A stretch of 64,000 bases of DNA from Mesostigma viride (taxonomy: Eukaryota; Streptophyta; Mesostigmatophyceae; Mesostigmatales; Mesostigmataceae). The notes under the pieces were generated by a model. That model saw nothing but the letters and a program-made list of their open reading frames with translations. It did no database searches and was not told the DNA's origin. The stretch is taken from NCBI GenBank assembly GCA_009746045.1, contig RPFO01000065.1, forward strand, positions 4,909,368 through 4,973,367. Reading direction: 5' to 3'. Positions 1-9,433 of the stretch are shown one piece after another. Each line of letters opens with the position of its first letter. Within the stretch, counting starts at the first letter, position 1. The position numbers and the translations under genes are program-made.

Positions 1-130
1 GTCGATCTTCGTAAGTCTCTGCCCATTTAATTGATGTCGTGAAATACATAAGCATTTTTTTGCAATATTCGCCAGAAATGTCATTTCCGACAACTAAGCG
101 GATTTTTACTTTCCGTTGAAATGTTCGCAG

Positions 131-883
131 GGCCGGCAAGAGGATGTGGGTGCAAGAGAAGCCCGCTCAATGGCGGGAAGCACCCAGGTACATGAGTGCG
201 TCAGATTCCTCTCCGGTTTACTTGTAATGAAATGGTTTGCGTGCGTATATCCTTGTTTATTTTTGTAGTAATTTTTTTCTTGTTAATCGACAATCGCGTT
301 TGCTTTTTTTACAGGGAAGTCCGTTCGAGCAGCAAGAGGGCGGTGAGAGGAGGGGAAGTGGATCTTACGGTGGTTCCACTGCAGAGGGGGGAAGGGTAAG
401 TTACCGTTGACTTAGTAATCGAAAGTTTAGGTTCGTCCTCAATTGACAGAGTTACGACGGCCGGCGTTTCTCTACACTTTTCTTACATTAAAAATCTTCC
501 GTTGATAATGTTCTTGCAGGAAGCCGGTCGTCAGGGTGGGGCAAATCTCCAGGGAGAGGGGGCTATCGCTGCGGTGAGCCTGTGTCAGAGGGCGTGGTTG
601 GAAGCGACGGCGATACTGCGAAAATGACACGCTTTAAGGAGCAAGCGGATGCTTATAAACTGAGGACGTTGCAAAGCGGGTTGTGGCCGAGGTGAGAACG
701 GAAACAGCCCCACCTGAGGTACGGAACCAGATGATGACTCTCCATCAAGTCGCTGAGTTGATCGTGAAGAATGCGTGCGCGCCCGATGGAGCCACACAGC
801 CTGAGGAGATCCCGAGCGCCAAGGCCTTGATAAAGTGGATGCAGGAGAACCTGTTCGAGGGCAAAGAAGGAGAGGAAGTGTAA
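131..883 (+). pseudogene. 5' exons of an unrecognised multi-exon locus
   Basis: Candidate exons are about 131-192, 314-396 (acceptor TTTTTTACAG, donor GGGTAAGT) and one from 519 (acceptor TTCTTGCAG). The last is open in one frame to a stop near 692. Reading then continues only in another frame, which is open to 883 and contains a plausible helical stretch (HQVAELIVKNACAPDG). The frame change near 660-690 means either a break or an unseen splice. I do not recognise the protein. The intron at 397-518 carries one copy of the GACGGCCGGCGTTTCTC motif seen in the later introns, which ties these exons to the downstream ones. Confidence 0.3.
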
Positions 884-899
884 ACTGAAGACGGTGACG

Positions 900-2637
900 A
901 TGGCGGACGCCAAGACTCTGATCAAGATGTTGAAGGATCACGATGCCCGCCGGGACAAGTCTCCGAAGATCGCGAAGGGGTCGAAGAAAGCGGCTGAAGC
1001 AGCAGCGGTTGAGGGGAATGAGGTAAGTCTACCTCTGTTGTGAGGGGGGCTTTGTTCTTGAGGTTTAGGTTTCATCTAGGTTGCGACGGCCGGCGTTTCT
1101 CAAGTGTGACATTTACTTATTCCTTTTGGTTATGCTTTCCTGATTTTTTCCTATCATTGTTAAGGGGAATGAGGTAAGTGTACCTCTGTTGTGAGGGGGC
1201 TTCTTGAGATCCAGGTTTCATGTAGGTTGCGACGGCCGGCGTTTCTCAAGTGTGACACTTACTTCCTTTTGACTATGTTTTCCTGATTTTTTCGCATCAC
1301 GGTTGAGGGAAATGAGCCGAGTGTACCTCTGTTGTGAGGGGGGCTTTGATGTTGAGGTTCAGGTTTCATGTAGGTTGCGACGGCCGGCGTTTCTCAATCG
1401 ACATTTACTTTATTCCTTTTGGTTATGCTTTCCTGATTTTTTCGCATCACTGCAGTACGTGCAGGCCGAGAGGGCGACCCACGCGGCCATCCTGTACTCA
1501 ATCAGCCTCGACCAGCACCCGCGCCGCGAGAACATGAAAATAGATAGTACGTGGACTGCTGCCGTCGACGAACACCAGAAGGGACTCTCCGAAGCACTTG
1601 CGACCTACAAGGGGAAGGCGCTGAAGGGAAAGGGGAAAGGAAAGGAGGTGGAGGTTGCGGATGCTCCCGTGTCTCTGCTTGAGAAATGGGAGAAGTCCCC
1701 GGTGTCGCAGGATGATGATGACATCCTGGATGTGAACGATGAGATCGCGAAGGGCAAACGGTTGCGGAAGCAGCTTGCCGTTCAGCCTCGGGACCTCGAT
1801 GAGATGTCCAAAGCCTTGGTGCATCGAAATCGGGTGTGGACAAGGAACCTGTTCGTGGGCCTCAGAAGCTCCTCGCACGAGACTTGCATCTGTCTAGAGC
1901 CGAGCAGAACGCCACCATTTTTGCAAACTCGGAGTCCGACTACGGCCACGACAAGCTGGTGATTCCTGTGTGGCGGTACTCGTTCCAGTTTTTGGCTGAC
2001 CGGTGCCCCAACACTTTTCATGACTGGATGAAAAAGGAAGGCACCCAGCGTCAGCTCGCGCAACTCTTCGGGGAGATGGGGGGGCACGGACAATGAAGGC
2101 TGGCTACGCTCGCGCAATGACTGACAAAGAGATTGATATCTACCTGCGAACGAGCTCGGCCAAGGGAATGGCCGAAGCTGCTTCCACCGGTTCTGACAGG
2201 ACGGGCCGATTGCTGGACGATCTTAAGCCCGTGGACGTGAGAAAGGCCGCGCTTTTGGACAGTTTGTGCAAGTCCGCCTGGGAGATGGCTCCATCGAGAA
2301 GAAGCCACCGTTGCCGCCAGCCATTTGCGGCTTTCTCGTGCTGGACGGGAACCACTTTACCACACTCATCAAATCGGTGAAATTCGAACTGGTCACCCCA
2401 AATATGACGGTGGACCAAAGATCTGTGTGGTACCAGGCAATGCTGAATGGTTTCATGAAGGCGGAAAAGCTCAGGGTCGTTGCGCGGGGAGGGAAGGAGC
2501 AGGAGGTCACGAAGACCGTGGCCGCGGCGAAGCTGGAGGAGTGGGCAACTGATTGGACGAATTTCGGGGGGGTGGACGTGCAGATGCTCAAGGGTGAGAC
2601 CATCCTGCCGACCTGGTGGCAGATCCGTGAACAGAAG
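900..2637 (+). pseudogene. Unrecognised protein, exons 900-1022 and 1456-2637, frame-broken
   Basis: An ATG at 900 opens a 41-codon exon ending at GAG|GTAAGT (1022/1023). The next exon starts after TGCAG at 1456 in the same phase, so this splice looks real. The product begins MADAKTLIKML, then has Lys-rich KGKGKGKEVE and an acidic SQDDDDILD stretch. Reading must change frame near 1835, again near 2090 inside a run of seven G, and again near 2262 to keep plausible protein (YSFQFLADRCPNTFHDWMKK; FLVLDGNHFTTLIKSVKFEL). The exon ends at AAG|GTAAGC. No family recognised. It may be a decayed multicopy gene, a transposon-borne ORF, or a host gene with assembly indels. Confidence 0.4.
1011..1455 (+). 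repeat. Tandem ~145-bp repeat filling an intron
   Basis: The end of the exon plus the start of the intron (GAGGGGAATGAGGTAAGT...) is repeated about three times, starting near 1011, 1163 and 1305. Each copy contains TTGCGACGGCCGGCGTTTCTC (near 1080, 1226 and 1376). The second copy keeps the donor GAG|GTAAGTG, while the third has GAGCCGAGTG and has lost it. The intron therefore grew by tandem duplication across its own 5' splice site. Confidence 0.8.
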
Positions 2638-2639
2638 GT

Positions 2640-2810
2640 AAGCCAGGTTGCGACCGCCGGCGTTTCTATAAGTGGTTTTCTTGTGTTAATTTCAGTATGC
2701 CATTAGTTCGGTCAAGATGCGACCGCCGGCGTTTCTATAAGGGGTTTTCATGTTCCACCTTAGCATGCCATATTTTGGTCAAGATGCGACCGCCGGCGTT
2801 TCTGTCAGTC
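2640..2810 (+). repeat. Intronic triplicated ~68-bp unit with GACCGCCGGCGTTTCT motif
   Basis: Three copies of GTTGCGACCGCCGGCGTTTCT or close variants lie near 2648, 2716 and 2784, each followed by ATAAG or GTCAG and a short T-rich spacer. The block sits directly after the donor AAG|GTAAGC at 2637/2638. It is the same GC-rich core as in the introns near 455 and 1080-1376, with one base changed (GACGG to GACCG). Confidence 0.75.
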
Positions 2811-2892
2811 GTATTCTTGTTCTCAGTTGAGTTGTGCTTATTTGGGAGGACTGTCGATGTGTCTCTGCGCGTTGTTGCCCTACGGGATGCAG

Positions 2893-4400
2893 GTTCCGAA
2901 CAAGTCGGCAAGATGATCGAAGTTGTCAGGCAGCTCGGGAACGCCATGAACGCCGAGGACACAGCCCAAGCCAAGGCAACGTGGGGCTCAGCGCTGGGGG
3001 ATGTGCACCGGGCCTACCAGGCATATGGACCCGTCAAGAGAGGGAAGGGCGTGTCTCTCCCAACTCCTCTGTACGGCAAGATCTGGGCGATTGTGAAGCC
3101 CTTTTGGCAGAAAGGAGAGCAAGCCAAGGCCGAAGGGGACGGCGCAGGCGACAAGGCAGGAGGGGCTGAAGAGACGGACAAGTGGGGGCCGGACCAGAAG
3201 AACTTCATGCAGCGCTGGCTGTTCTGGTGTGAGGACCCTTTGAAGCCCGCTGTCGACGGCAAGCCGGCGATCGCACAGGATATCGCGGCTCGGCAAGACT
3301 TCCTTGACACGCGCCCTAAAGACAAGGCGCACGAACTGTCCATTTTCACCGCGCATCGGGAACTTGCGAGTTTCCAGTACTTCGACAGCCTGATCCAAGC
3401 GCCGATCATGTCCTGTGAGGCCCCTCCCAGCAACCTGATAAAAATAATGGAAGTCGCCAAGAATTTGATAGAGGCGGCAAAGCAATTCGCCCACATCAAG
3501 TTCCTGGAGAACCCCGAGCTGATGGCCGCTTGCAAACAACTAAACGGGACTTTCGACCCCGTATTGGTGAGGGAGCACGTGTTTGGCGTGAAGCTGAAGG
3601 GCACCTTCGCCACGGACCTCGACAAGTTCATCGCCGACTGCCGCCTGACCAGAGACTTTTGGCGGGTGGTCGTCACGGCCACGAGGGCGATCATTCTCAC
3701 GCTGAGGGACCTTCCGCCGGCTAAAAGGAAAGTGGTCGACCAGAAGGACTGGAAGTTCCCGAGAGGGCTGCTCGCTTCCCACCCCCGTCATTTGTATGAC
3801 GATTTGGGGTGAAGACCAAACATCTGCTGGGTGTGCCAGGGAGGCGGCGGCGGAGGAGGAGGTCGAGGAGGAGGAGGAGGGAGGGGACTACCAAGGCCAA
3901 GAAGGGGTGGCGGGACAGGTTGGAAGCCTACAGCGATTGGAAGGGGGTGAGGATGGGATCCGACTGGATCGCATACAGGACAATGACATGGAAGGAAAAC
4001 GAAAAAAGAAAGGATCTGGTGGTGACGAAGGTGGTGGACGAGTTGTGCACGGGGTTACAAAATTCCTCGGTCGCTGGAGGACCAGGCGTTTGCTGTGCTG
4101 GACCTGGCAGCTGACAGCAACGAGAAGTGGAGGAACCTGCGCAAGTGGGACCAGACTGCATTCCGGAGGAGAGCACATTCCCAAACCCTCCTCGCATTTG
4201 AGCCCGGTCGTGTGGGATGTGGTTGACAAGATGACCAACGCCCTTTTTAGGGGACCCTGCAGAGTTCTGCTGGTGTTCGGGGAGCCCGCCCATATCCGCC
4301 GGTGGAAGCGCCTGGTCCGCCTTATCAAATATTGGCTTGTTGAAGATGGGTGGGAAGGCCTCTACTTTTCCGACGACGATTCTTCGTCTGATGAGGATGA
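2893..4400 (+). pseudogene. Unrecognised protein, continuation of the locus
   Basis: From the acceptor GATGCAG (2886-2892) a frame stays open to 3812, encoding about 305 residues. These include a Gly/Ala/Lys-rich linker, WGPDQKNFMQRWLFWCEDPL, and an apparently all-helical C-part (FATDLDKFIADCRLTRDFW). At 3800-3812 (GATTTGGGG) reading moves to another frame with Arg-rich and Trp-rich sequence (KKGWRDRLEAYSDWKG) to 4114. It then changes frame twice more up to VEDGWEGLYFSDDDSSSD near 4375. The splice phase from 2637 to 2893 does not fit as drawn, so the true acceptor may differ or the gene is broken. No family recognised. Confidence 0.35.
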
Positions 4401-4690
4401 TGATTCGGAGAAGGGGAAGAGGGGGAGGCGGATGAGGATGAGGATGAGAAGGAGGAGGATGAGGAGGAGAAGGAGGAAGAGGGGGAGGAGGAGGACGAGG
4501 AGGAGGATATTGCTGAGGGGCACCCGCCCGGGATGGGTGGGGGGCAGGCGGAGGGGGAGAAAGGGGATGGGGAGGAGGGAGGAGGGGGGAGGGGGAGAGG
4601 GACGGGGGAGGAGATGGAAGGGGAGGGAAAAAGCGCAGTCGGGGTGATGGAGGCTCGCGTGATGAGACAATGGGGGGGATGAAGACAACA
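4376..4690 (+). other. Acidic, purine-rich low-complexity coding stretch
   Basis: Nearly uninterrupted GAG/GAT/GGG purine triplets. In the frame of the upstream protein the run is acidic to about 4410 (SDEDDDSEK), then becomes Arg/Met-rich. A one-base shift keeps it acidic (Asp/Glu repeats) to 4678. The acidic reading is more likely the original frame, implying an indel in the purine run. Confidence 0.5.
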
Positions 4691-4719
4691 GGGGGGAGGT
4701 AAGCGCCAGCGTGCTGGTG

Positions 4720-5060
4720 AAGGAGACTCGAGGCCTGTCGTTGGAAACGCCGGCGGGCGTATCTGTGACGAGGAGGGGGATCGCCAGCGGGAGGGAGGCT
4801 CGCGGCCTGTTACTGGAAACGCCGGCGGGCGTATCTGTGATGAGGAGGGGGATCGCCAGCAGGAAGGAGGCTCGCGGCCTGTTACTGGAAACGCCGGCGG
4901 GCGTATCTGTGATGAGGAGGGGGATCGCCAGCAGGAAGGAGGCTCGCAGCCTGTTACTGGTAACGCCGGCGGGCGTATCTGTGATGAGGATGGGGATCGC
5001 CAGCAGGAAGCAGGCTCGCGGCCTGTTACTGGTAGCGCCGGCGGGCGTTCCCGATTTACG
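4720..5060 (+). repeat. 72-bp (24-codon) coding tandem repeat, five copies
   Basis: GAAACGCCGGCGGGCGTATC or a close variant recurs near 4744, 4816, 4888, 4960 and 5032, every 72 bp. The period is a multiple of three, so all frames stay open; one reads ETPAGVSVMRRGIASRKEA per unit. The copies differ by a few substitutions. It lies inside the unrecognised locus between the acidic stretch and the next open segment (5082-5543). Confidence 0.85.
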
Positions 5061-5663
5061 GGAGGCGGTCGTGTCCGACAGATGGGAATGAGGCCTCGTC
5101 AGGATTCATGGGGACCCCCGGTTGAGGGGACCCCCGCCCTCGCCTCGGTTTCTTTGGGTCTGGGTGACGATCCCGTACCGTCGTCAGGAAGGACGGTTGT
5201 GATGACTTTGCCCCCCCGCTCGACGGGGATGGAGCAATGCCCGAACACGATACTGCTGAATGAGGATGACGATCCGGAGCCGTCGGCTGACACGGATTTT
5301 GTTGCGAGCACCCCACTGCAGAAGAGGGTATTGGAGGCTCGTAACGTGGAGGGTCCGCCGAAAGTCTCAGGTGGAGGGCCGGCGTTTGCCGGATTGATGC
5401 GCCCGACTGAGGTGGTCGATGTTGAGGCGCCGCCAGGGACATCGACCGCACCGTTGACCGCATTGACGGATATCTTCGATCGACCAAGGATGCCCTTCCA
5501 CGCTCCAACGGTACATTCGGCCGGTAAATTTCATTTTCAATAAACGAGTTTATAAGTACCTTAATATATTTCTACATAAGTTTTTTTGCATCAGTCCATG
5601 GCTTCATTGATTTCTCACACGACCCTTCCGTATTCATGTTAATTGGCATGTGCTTACGTGCAG

Positions 5664-6358
5664 GGAAAGGCGAAGAAGAAACTCCAGTTCGGTTTCCCCG
5701 TGGATCCGCGTCTGGGACTGTGTCCAGAGAGGCCGGCCGTGTTGTTGGCCAGGCCGCGGTCGGCGAACCAGTTGCACAACCGGGGGCGGGAGGGGACGAG
5801 CTCCCACCCAACGCACCAACTCACGCACCAGCCTTACCGTGCGGTCAGCCAGAAAAAACGTACGAAGAGTTGATGGCAGAGGCGGCGGCTGCGCAGGGGC
5901 AGAAGGCAAAACGTCGGGGAGGGGGCAGGCGAGGGGCGGGGCAGGAGACGGAGGGTGCCGACGAACCTGCACAGCCGCAGAAGGGTGGTGGTCAGGGCAG
6001 AGATGCGACGGCCGAAAACCGAATCAGGGACGTTCGGCCGGACGTCCGGATGCGCTTTATGGATGGCGCGAAACTGAGTCGCGGAGGTTGGAGTTCGAAA
6101 TGGGTAGACGAGGTGTGCATAAACTGGGAGCACAAGTACCCCAAGAAGGAAGATTTTCCGCTCTTTGGCACCCTCCTGGGCAAAGAGAGGGAGAAGGTGG
6201 TGTTCAGATGGTTTGATGAAGGGCACGACCTCGGTTGGAGTAATGAGTGCGAGCAAAAGTTTCGTTTCCCTCTGAAGTTCGCTAGAGAACATGTTACTCT
6301 CCTGAAGGAAGGCGCCAGCTGGGACAACATTCCTTCATATCGACCTGGCAAGCGATGA
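5664..6358 (+). pseudogene. Terminal exon of the unrecognised locus
   Basis: The exon begins after ACGTGCAG at 5663; a donor CCG|GTAAAT lies near 5523, giving a ~140-bp intron. The frame is open to a stop at 6356-6358, about 230 residues. Residues are Gly/Ala/Gln-rich at first, then form a compact Trp- and Lys-rich end (SSKWVDEVCINWEHKYPKK, VVFRWFDEGHDLGWSNEC). This segment is clean. No family recognised. It is marked pseudogene only because upstream exons of the same locus are frame-broken. Confidence 0.45.
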
Positions 6359-6914
6359 TGGGCGAGGACTTTGCACGAAATCGCGTTTTGCACGTAATTG
6401 CCCACCGCAACGTGGAGAAATGCAGATGTACATAGTAGTTGGATCAGTTACCGTGACTTTGGGCAGTTTAGTACTTAGTTGGGGTGACGTGTCCAATGTA
6501 TATATGGTGGGGCGCGTCCAAGGGGGTCCACGCTGATTGAGCACTTGCATGTGTTCTTTCAACATATTCGGACATGTATGAAATGAATAAATTGTTTGGA
6601 CGATTGCAAATTGATTGATTGAAGAATGAGATACCATTATTAATTGAAAAATGTAAAACCTCATTGTGAATTTGTACTTCAAACTTTCACATGCATGCCC
6701 CAAATTGTGCATTTGTGCAGGTTTTAATTATGAGAAGTAGCATTTCTCTACAAATATTGAGAAATTTAGGGGCACTTGGGGTTGTTGGCCATGTTCATTC
6801 ATGATAAAATGGACTTTTTATGCTGTAACATCATCTTCCACTAGTCCAAAACGCTGCTTTCATGACGTCAAAAGTACCAGCAATGGCCCTAGGTTGGAGC
6901 AGTAGATGTTGGGG
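6359..6914. other. AT-rich spacer, no feature seen
   Basis: This is the region 3' of the unrecognised locus. It is AT-rich with no convincing ORF. It is probably the 3' UTR plus intergenic DNA up to the truncated LINE ORF1 copy. Confidence 0.5.
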
Positions 6915-8537
6915 ACGCCCCTCACTGCTGGCCCTGTGCCAGCAACTCAATTTCCACACCCAGCTTTTCCGCAACGGAGCTGACGGCCGGTATTCCCACC
7001 GCGTCTCAGACTCGTCGACCAACCTGGCCGGCTGGTCCCGCCCCCGCCTTCAGCTCGCAGCTCTCTTTACCCTCACTAAGCGCTCGGCCGAGGACCTTCT
7101 GCACCCCGCCCCCATTACCGAATCCACCTTCGTCCACCACCTCCACGCCGCCCTCTCACAGCACGTGACGCCCATTGCTGCAGATGTGGCGGCAATTGGC
7201 GGCACGCTGGCTGCTGAGCTCCCCACCATCCCCACCGCCACCGCCGCCCTCCTCGCCTCCACCCCCCCCCCCTCCGCCTCCACCGACTCCATCACCGCCC
7301 AGCTCCACGACATCGACCAGCGTCTTAAGGACAACGCCATCGCTATCGAGGTTCTGCAGAGCACCGCAGGCCTCACCGCCCATGCAGGCGGTGAAGGACA
7401 TTGCCGCCAAGCCAGCCCCGGCTGGCCTGGCCGGCGATGCTGCTCCCATCACCACCTGGGCGGACATGCTTAAGCAACACACCACCTCCACCACCTCCGC
7501 CGTCGTAGCCCAGCTCCAGCGGCAGACGCTTGACCTCCGCGAGGAGGCCGAGCTCGCCAAGCGCAGCCTCAACGCCATACTCAAGAACCTCGACATGGTG
7601 GAAGGTGAGAATTCCGAGAAGCTTGCACGTGCGTTTGAGAGCAAAATCCTTGCACGCATCCATGGGCCTCCTTGGTGAGATTAAGCTGACCGCCCACCGC
7701 CTCCCCCGCGCGCGGGGTAAGGCAGGGGCGCCTCCGCTTCTTCTCATCTTTGACAGCCCAGCGGACAAGATTTCGTTTCTCAGACGCCGCAAGCGGCTCG
7801 AGAACACCACCTTCACCGTGGACGACGACTTGACCTGGCGCAGCAACAACGGCGACGGGAGCTATGGCCGACCTACCTCCAGCTCCGGCAGACCAAGGCG
7901 GGCCAGCCGGTGTACTGGAAGGGGGCGGCCATCTACGTCGGCCACAAGCCCTGGCAAGCGACCCCCTCGACCACCGCGGCCCCAGCGACTCCAGAAGCCC
8001 CAGCCTAGGGGAATACAACAGCAGTAGTGTAGAATAGTTAGACAGTGGCCTTGTACATGCCCGCCTACTACTGTCAGGCACTATACCAGCTGAGGCCTCG
8101 CCTTTTTAGTCATGTACATGTGTGCCTATGATGAGCCACCCTCCAGATGATGCCTAGCTTTATTTAATTATGCAGTGCCCATGCAGGGGGTCACTCCCTG
8201 CTGAGAAGCCATGCCCTAGCTCTTGTATAGCTGTGCTGATCTTCCCCACCTATGACAGGCTCCCCTTTAATAGCTGGGTGTTGCCTGAAACTCTGGGTGG
8301 TGCAGGTGCCCTAGTGCACCTAGAGCAATTGTTCTTTACATTCCCACCCAGCAGGAAGTAGCTTAGAATGTATGATAGGCCATATGCCCCTTCTCTGGGC
8401 TATGTGCTACATACATATACTCCCAACGGAGTTATGTTACAATTCAATTCAATTCAATTCAATTCAATTCAATTCAATTCAATTCAATTCAATTCAATTC
8501 AATTCAATTCAATTCAATTCAATTCAATTCAATTCAA
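6915..8537 (+). mobile_element. LINE ORF1-only element, 5'-truncated, with (AATTC)n tail
   Basis: Encodes most of a LINE ORF1-type protein: an N-terminal helical part (HVTPIAADVAAIGGTLAAEL), a middle part (WADMLKQHTTSTTSAVVAQL), and a C-terminal RNA-binding-like part with DDDLT, ending near 8009. Frames shift near 7380, 7665 and 7845. After the stop there is a ~430-bp 3' UTR, the hairpin CTCCCAACGGAG at 8421-8432, then GTTATGTTAC and the tail. There is no room for endonuclease or RT between ORF1 and the tail. Close relatives with the same 3' UTR lie at 32866-34447 and 47788-48670. Confidence 0.7.
8441..8537 (+). repeat. (AATTC)n pentanucleotide tail, ~19 copies
   Basis: Uninterrupted AATTC repeats directly follow TTATGTTAC at the 3' end of the ORF1-only element. 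The same 3' end with a four-copy AATTC tail is at 34430-34447. The repeat is therefore the retroelement's 3' tail, not a random microsatellite. Confidence 0.9.
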
Positions 8538-8743
8538 TGGGAAATGCATGCCATGTGAATCACTGCCAACATATGCTCCTCTCAGCCGATTACTCTAGCC
8601 GTCACACGGCGTTGGACCGCCATCCAGGAATAGTTGTATGCCAGCCCGTACCCGCAATGCAAACTCTGTATATAAAGTGCGATCGAGGCATCTATTTTCA
8701 TACACCCAGAATGGCTGGCCGGTGTATCATTAACTAATTAAAC

Positions 8744-8885
8744 GGTACGCAAGGATAGATGGCAAGTAGTGATGAACTTGGAGCCCACCCCCAAGTACGT
8801 CTGTGGGGGCTCCGCGTGTGCCGCGTATGGCATTCATAGCGATTCGGGCCGTGGTCCCCACGACCCTGTGACTAGGACCTAGATC
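8744..8885 (+). repeat. ~140-bp dispersed repeat (copy 1)
   Basis: Contains CGCAAGGATAGATGGCAAGT, ACCCCCAAGT, GGGGGCTCCGCGTGTG, GCATTCATAGCGATTCGGGC and ACTAGGACCTAGAT. The same sequence lies at about 58231-58365 and, inverted, at 56072-56206 in the palindrome arms. No coding capacity seen. It could be a short non-autonomous element. Confidence 0.75.
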
Positions 8886-8924
8886 TGGCGTTCTAGCTGC
8901 AACCGTGTTCTGCTCTCGATCTGA

Positions 8925-9433
8925 CGAGCCTCCGCCTGCTGAGTGGCAGAGGGCCATCCGCGTCATGCTGTACAAGAAGGGCTCTGCTGCATGCTGACCC
9001 CGGTAACTAGCGGGGTGTCTGCCTCCAGATCGCCGCGCTGAAGGTCTTCATGCGCATGATGCAGCACCGGCTCCGCGCCGCGCTGGACCCACACCTGGGT
9101 GAGTCTCAGATGGGTTTTCGCCGTGGTACAACACTGTCATGGATGTATTTGTTGCGCGCCGGCCGGTTGATGGAGGAGGTGCGTCGCCTTTGACCTGATA
9201 GTTTGCCACTAGCTGGTCTTCATTTTTGATTTTTTGTTGACAATATCAAGGCCGGCCTTTGACACGGTCCTCTTGGAGGCTCTTTGGGCCATCCTAGCTC
9301 TGCATGCATCGGGTACCACCAGCATTTATTGCTGCCATTCGTCGACTGTATGAGGGCTCACAGGCAGTAGTGCGGACTGCGGAATTAAGGCACCACCCCA
9401 CCATTCTCCCTTCACCACGGGGTGTGGCAAGGT
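8925..9433 (+). pseudogene. LINE-B reverse transcriptase relic
   Basis: Broken reading frames give RT fragments in order: PPPAEWQRAIRVMLYKKGS, then ALKVFMRMMQHRLRAAL and LGESQMGFRRG (an early RT block), DTVLLEALWAILAL, then the turn equivalent to PPFPLHHGVWQG (frame-broken here). The copy lacks the YADD block. It stops at GGCAAGGTTGT, where E2 LTR sequence begins. The closest relative in the window is the minus-strand copy at 24919-25290. Confidence 0.7.

Noticed and set aside
585-941. Minus-strand ORFs over 585-941
   Set aside because: Antisense shadows of the plus-strand exons, which have the better splice context.
7175-7678. Pro/Ser-rich and Gly-rich ORFs over 7150-7660 on both strands
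   Set aside because: Shadow frames of the GC-rich, codon-biased LINE ORF1; the real reading is the helical ORF1 frame.
8441-8537. CRISPR array or ordinary microsatellite
   Set aside because: The pentanucleotide repeat has no spacers and is attached to a conserved retroelement 3' end also present at 34430.
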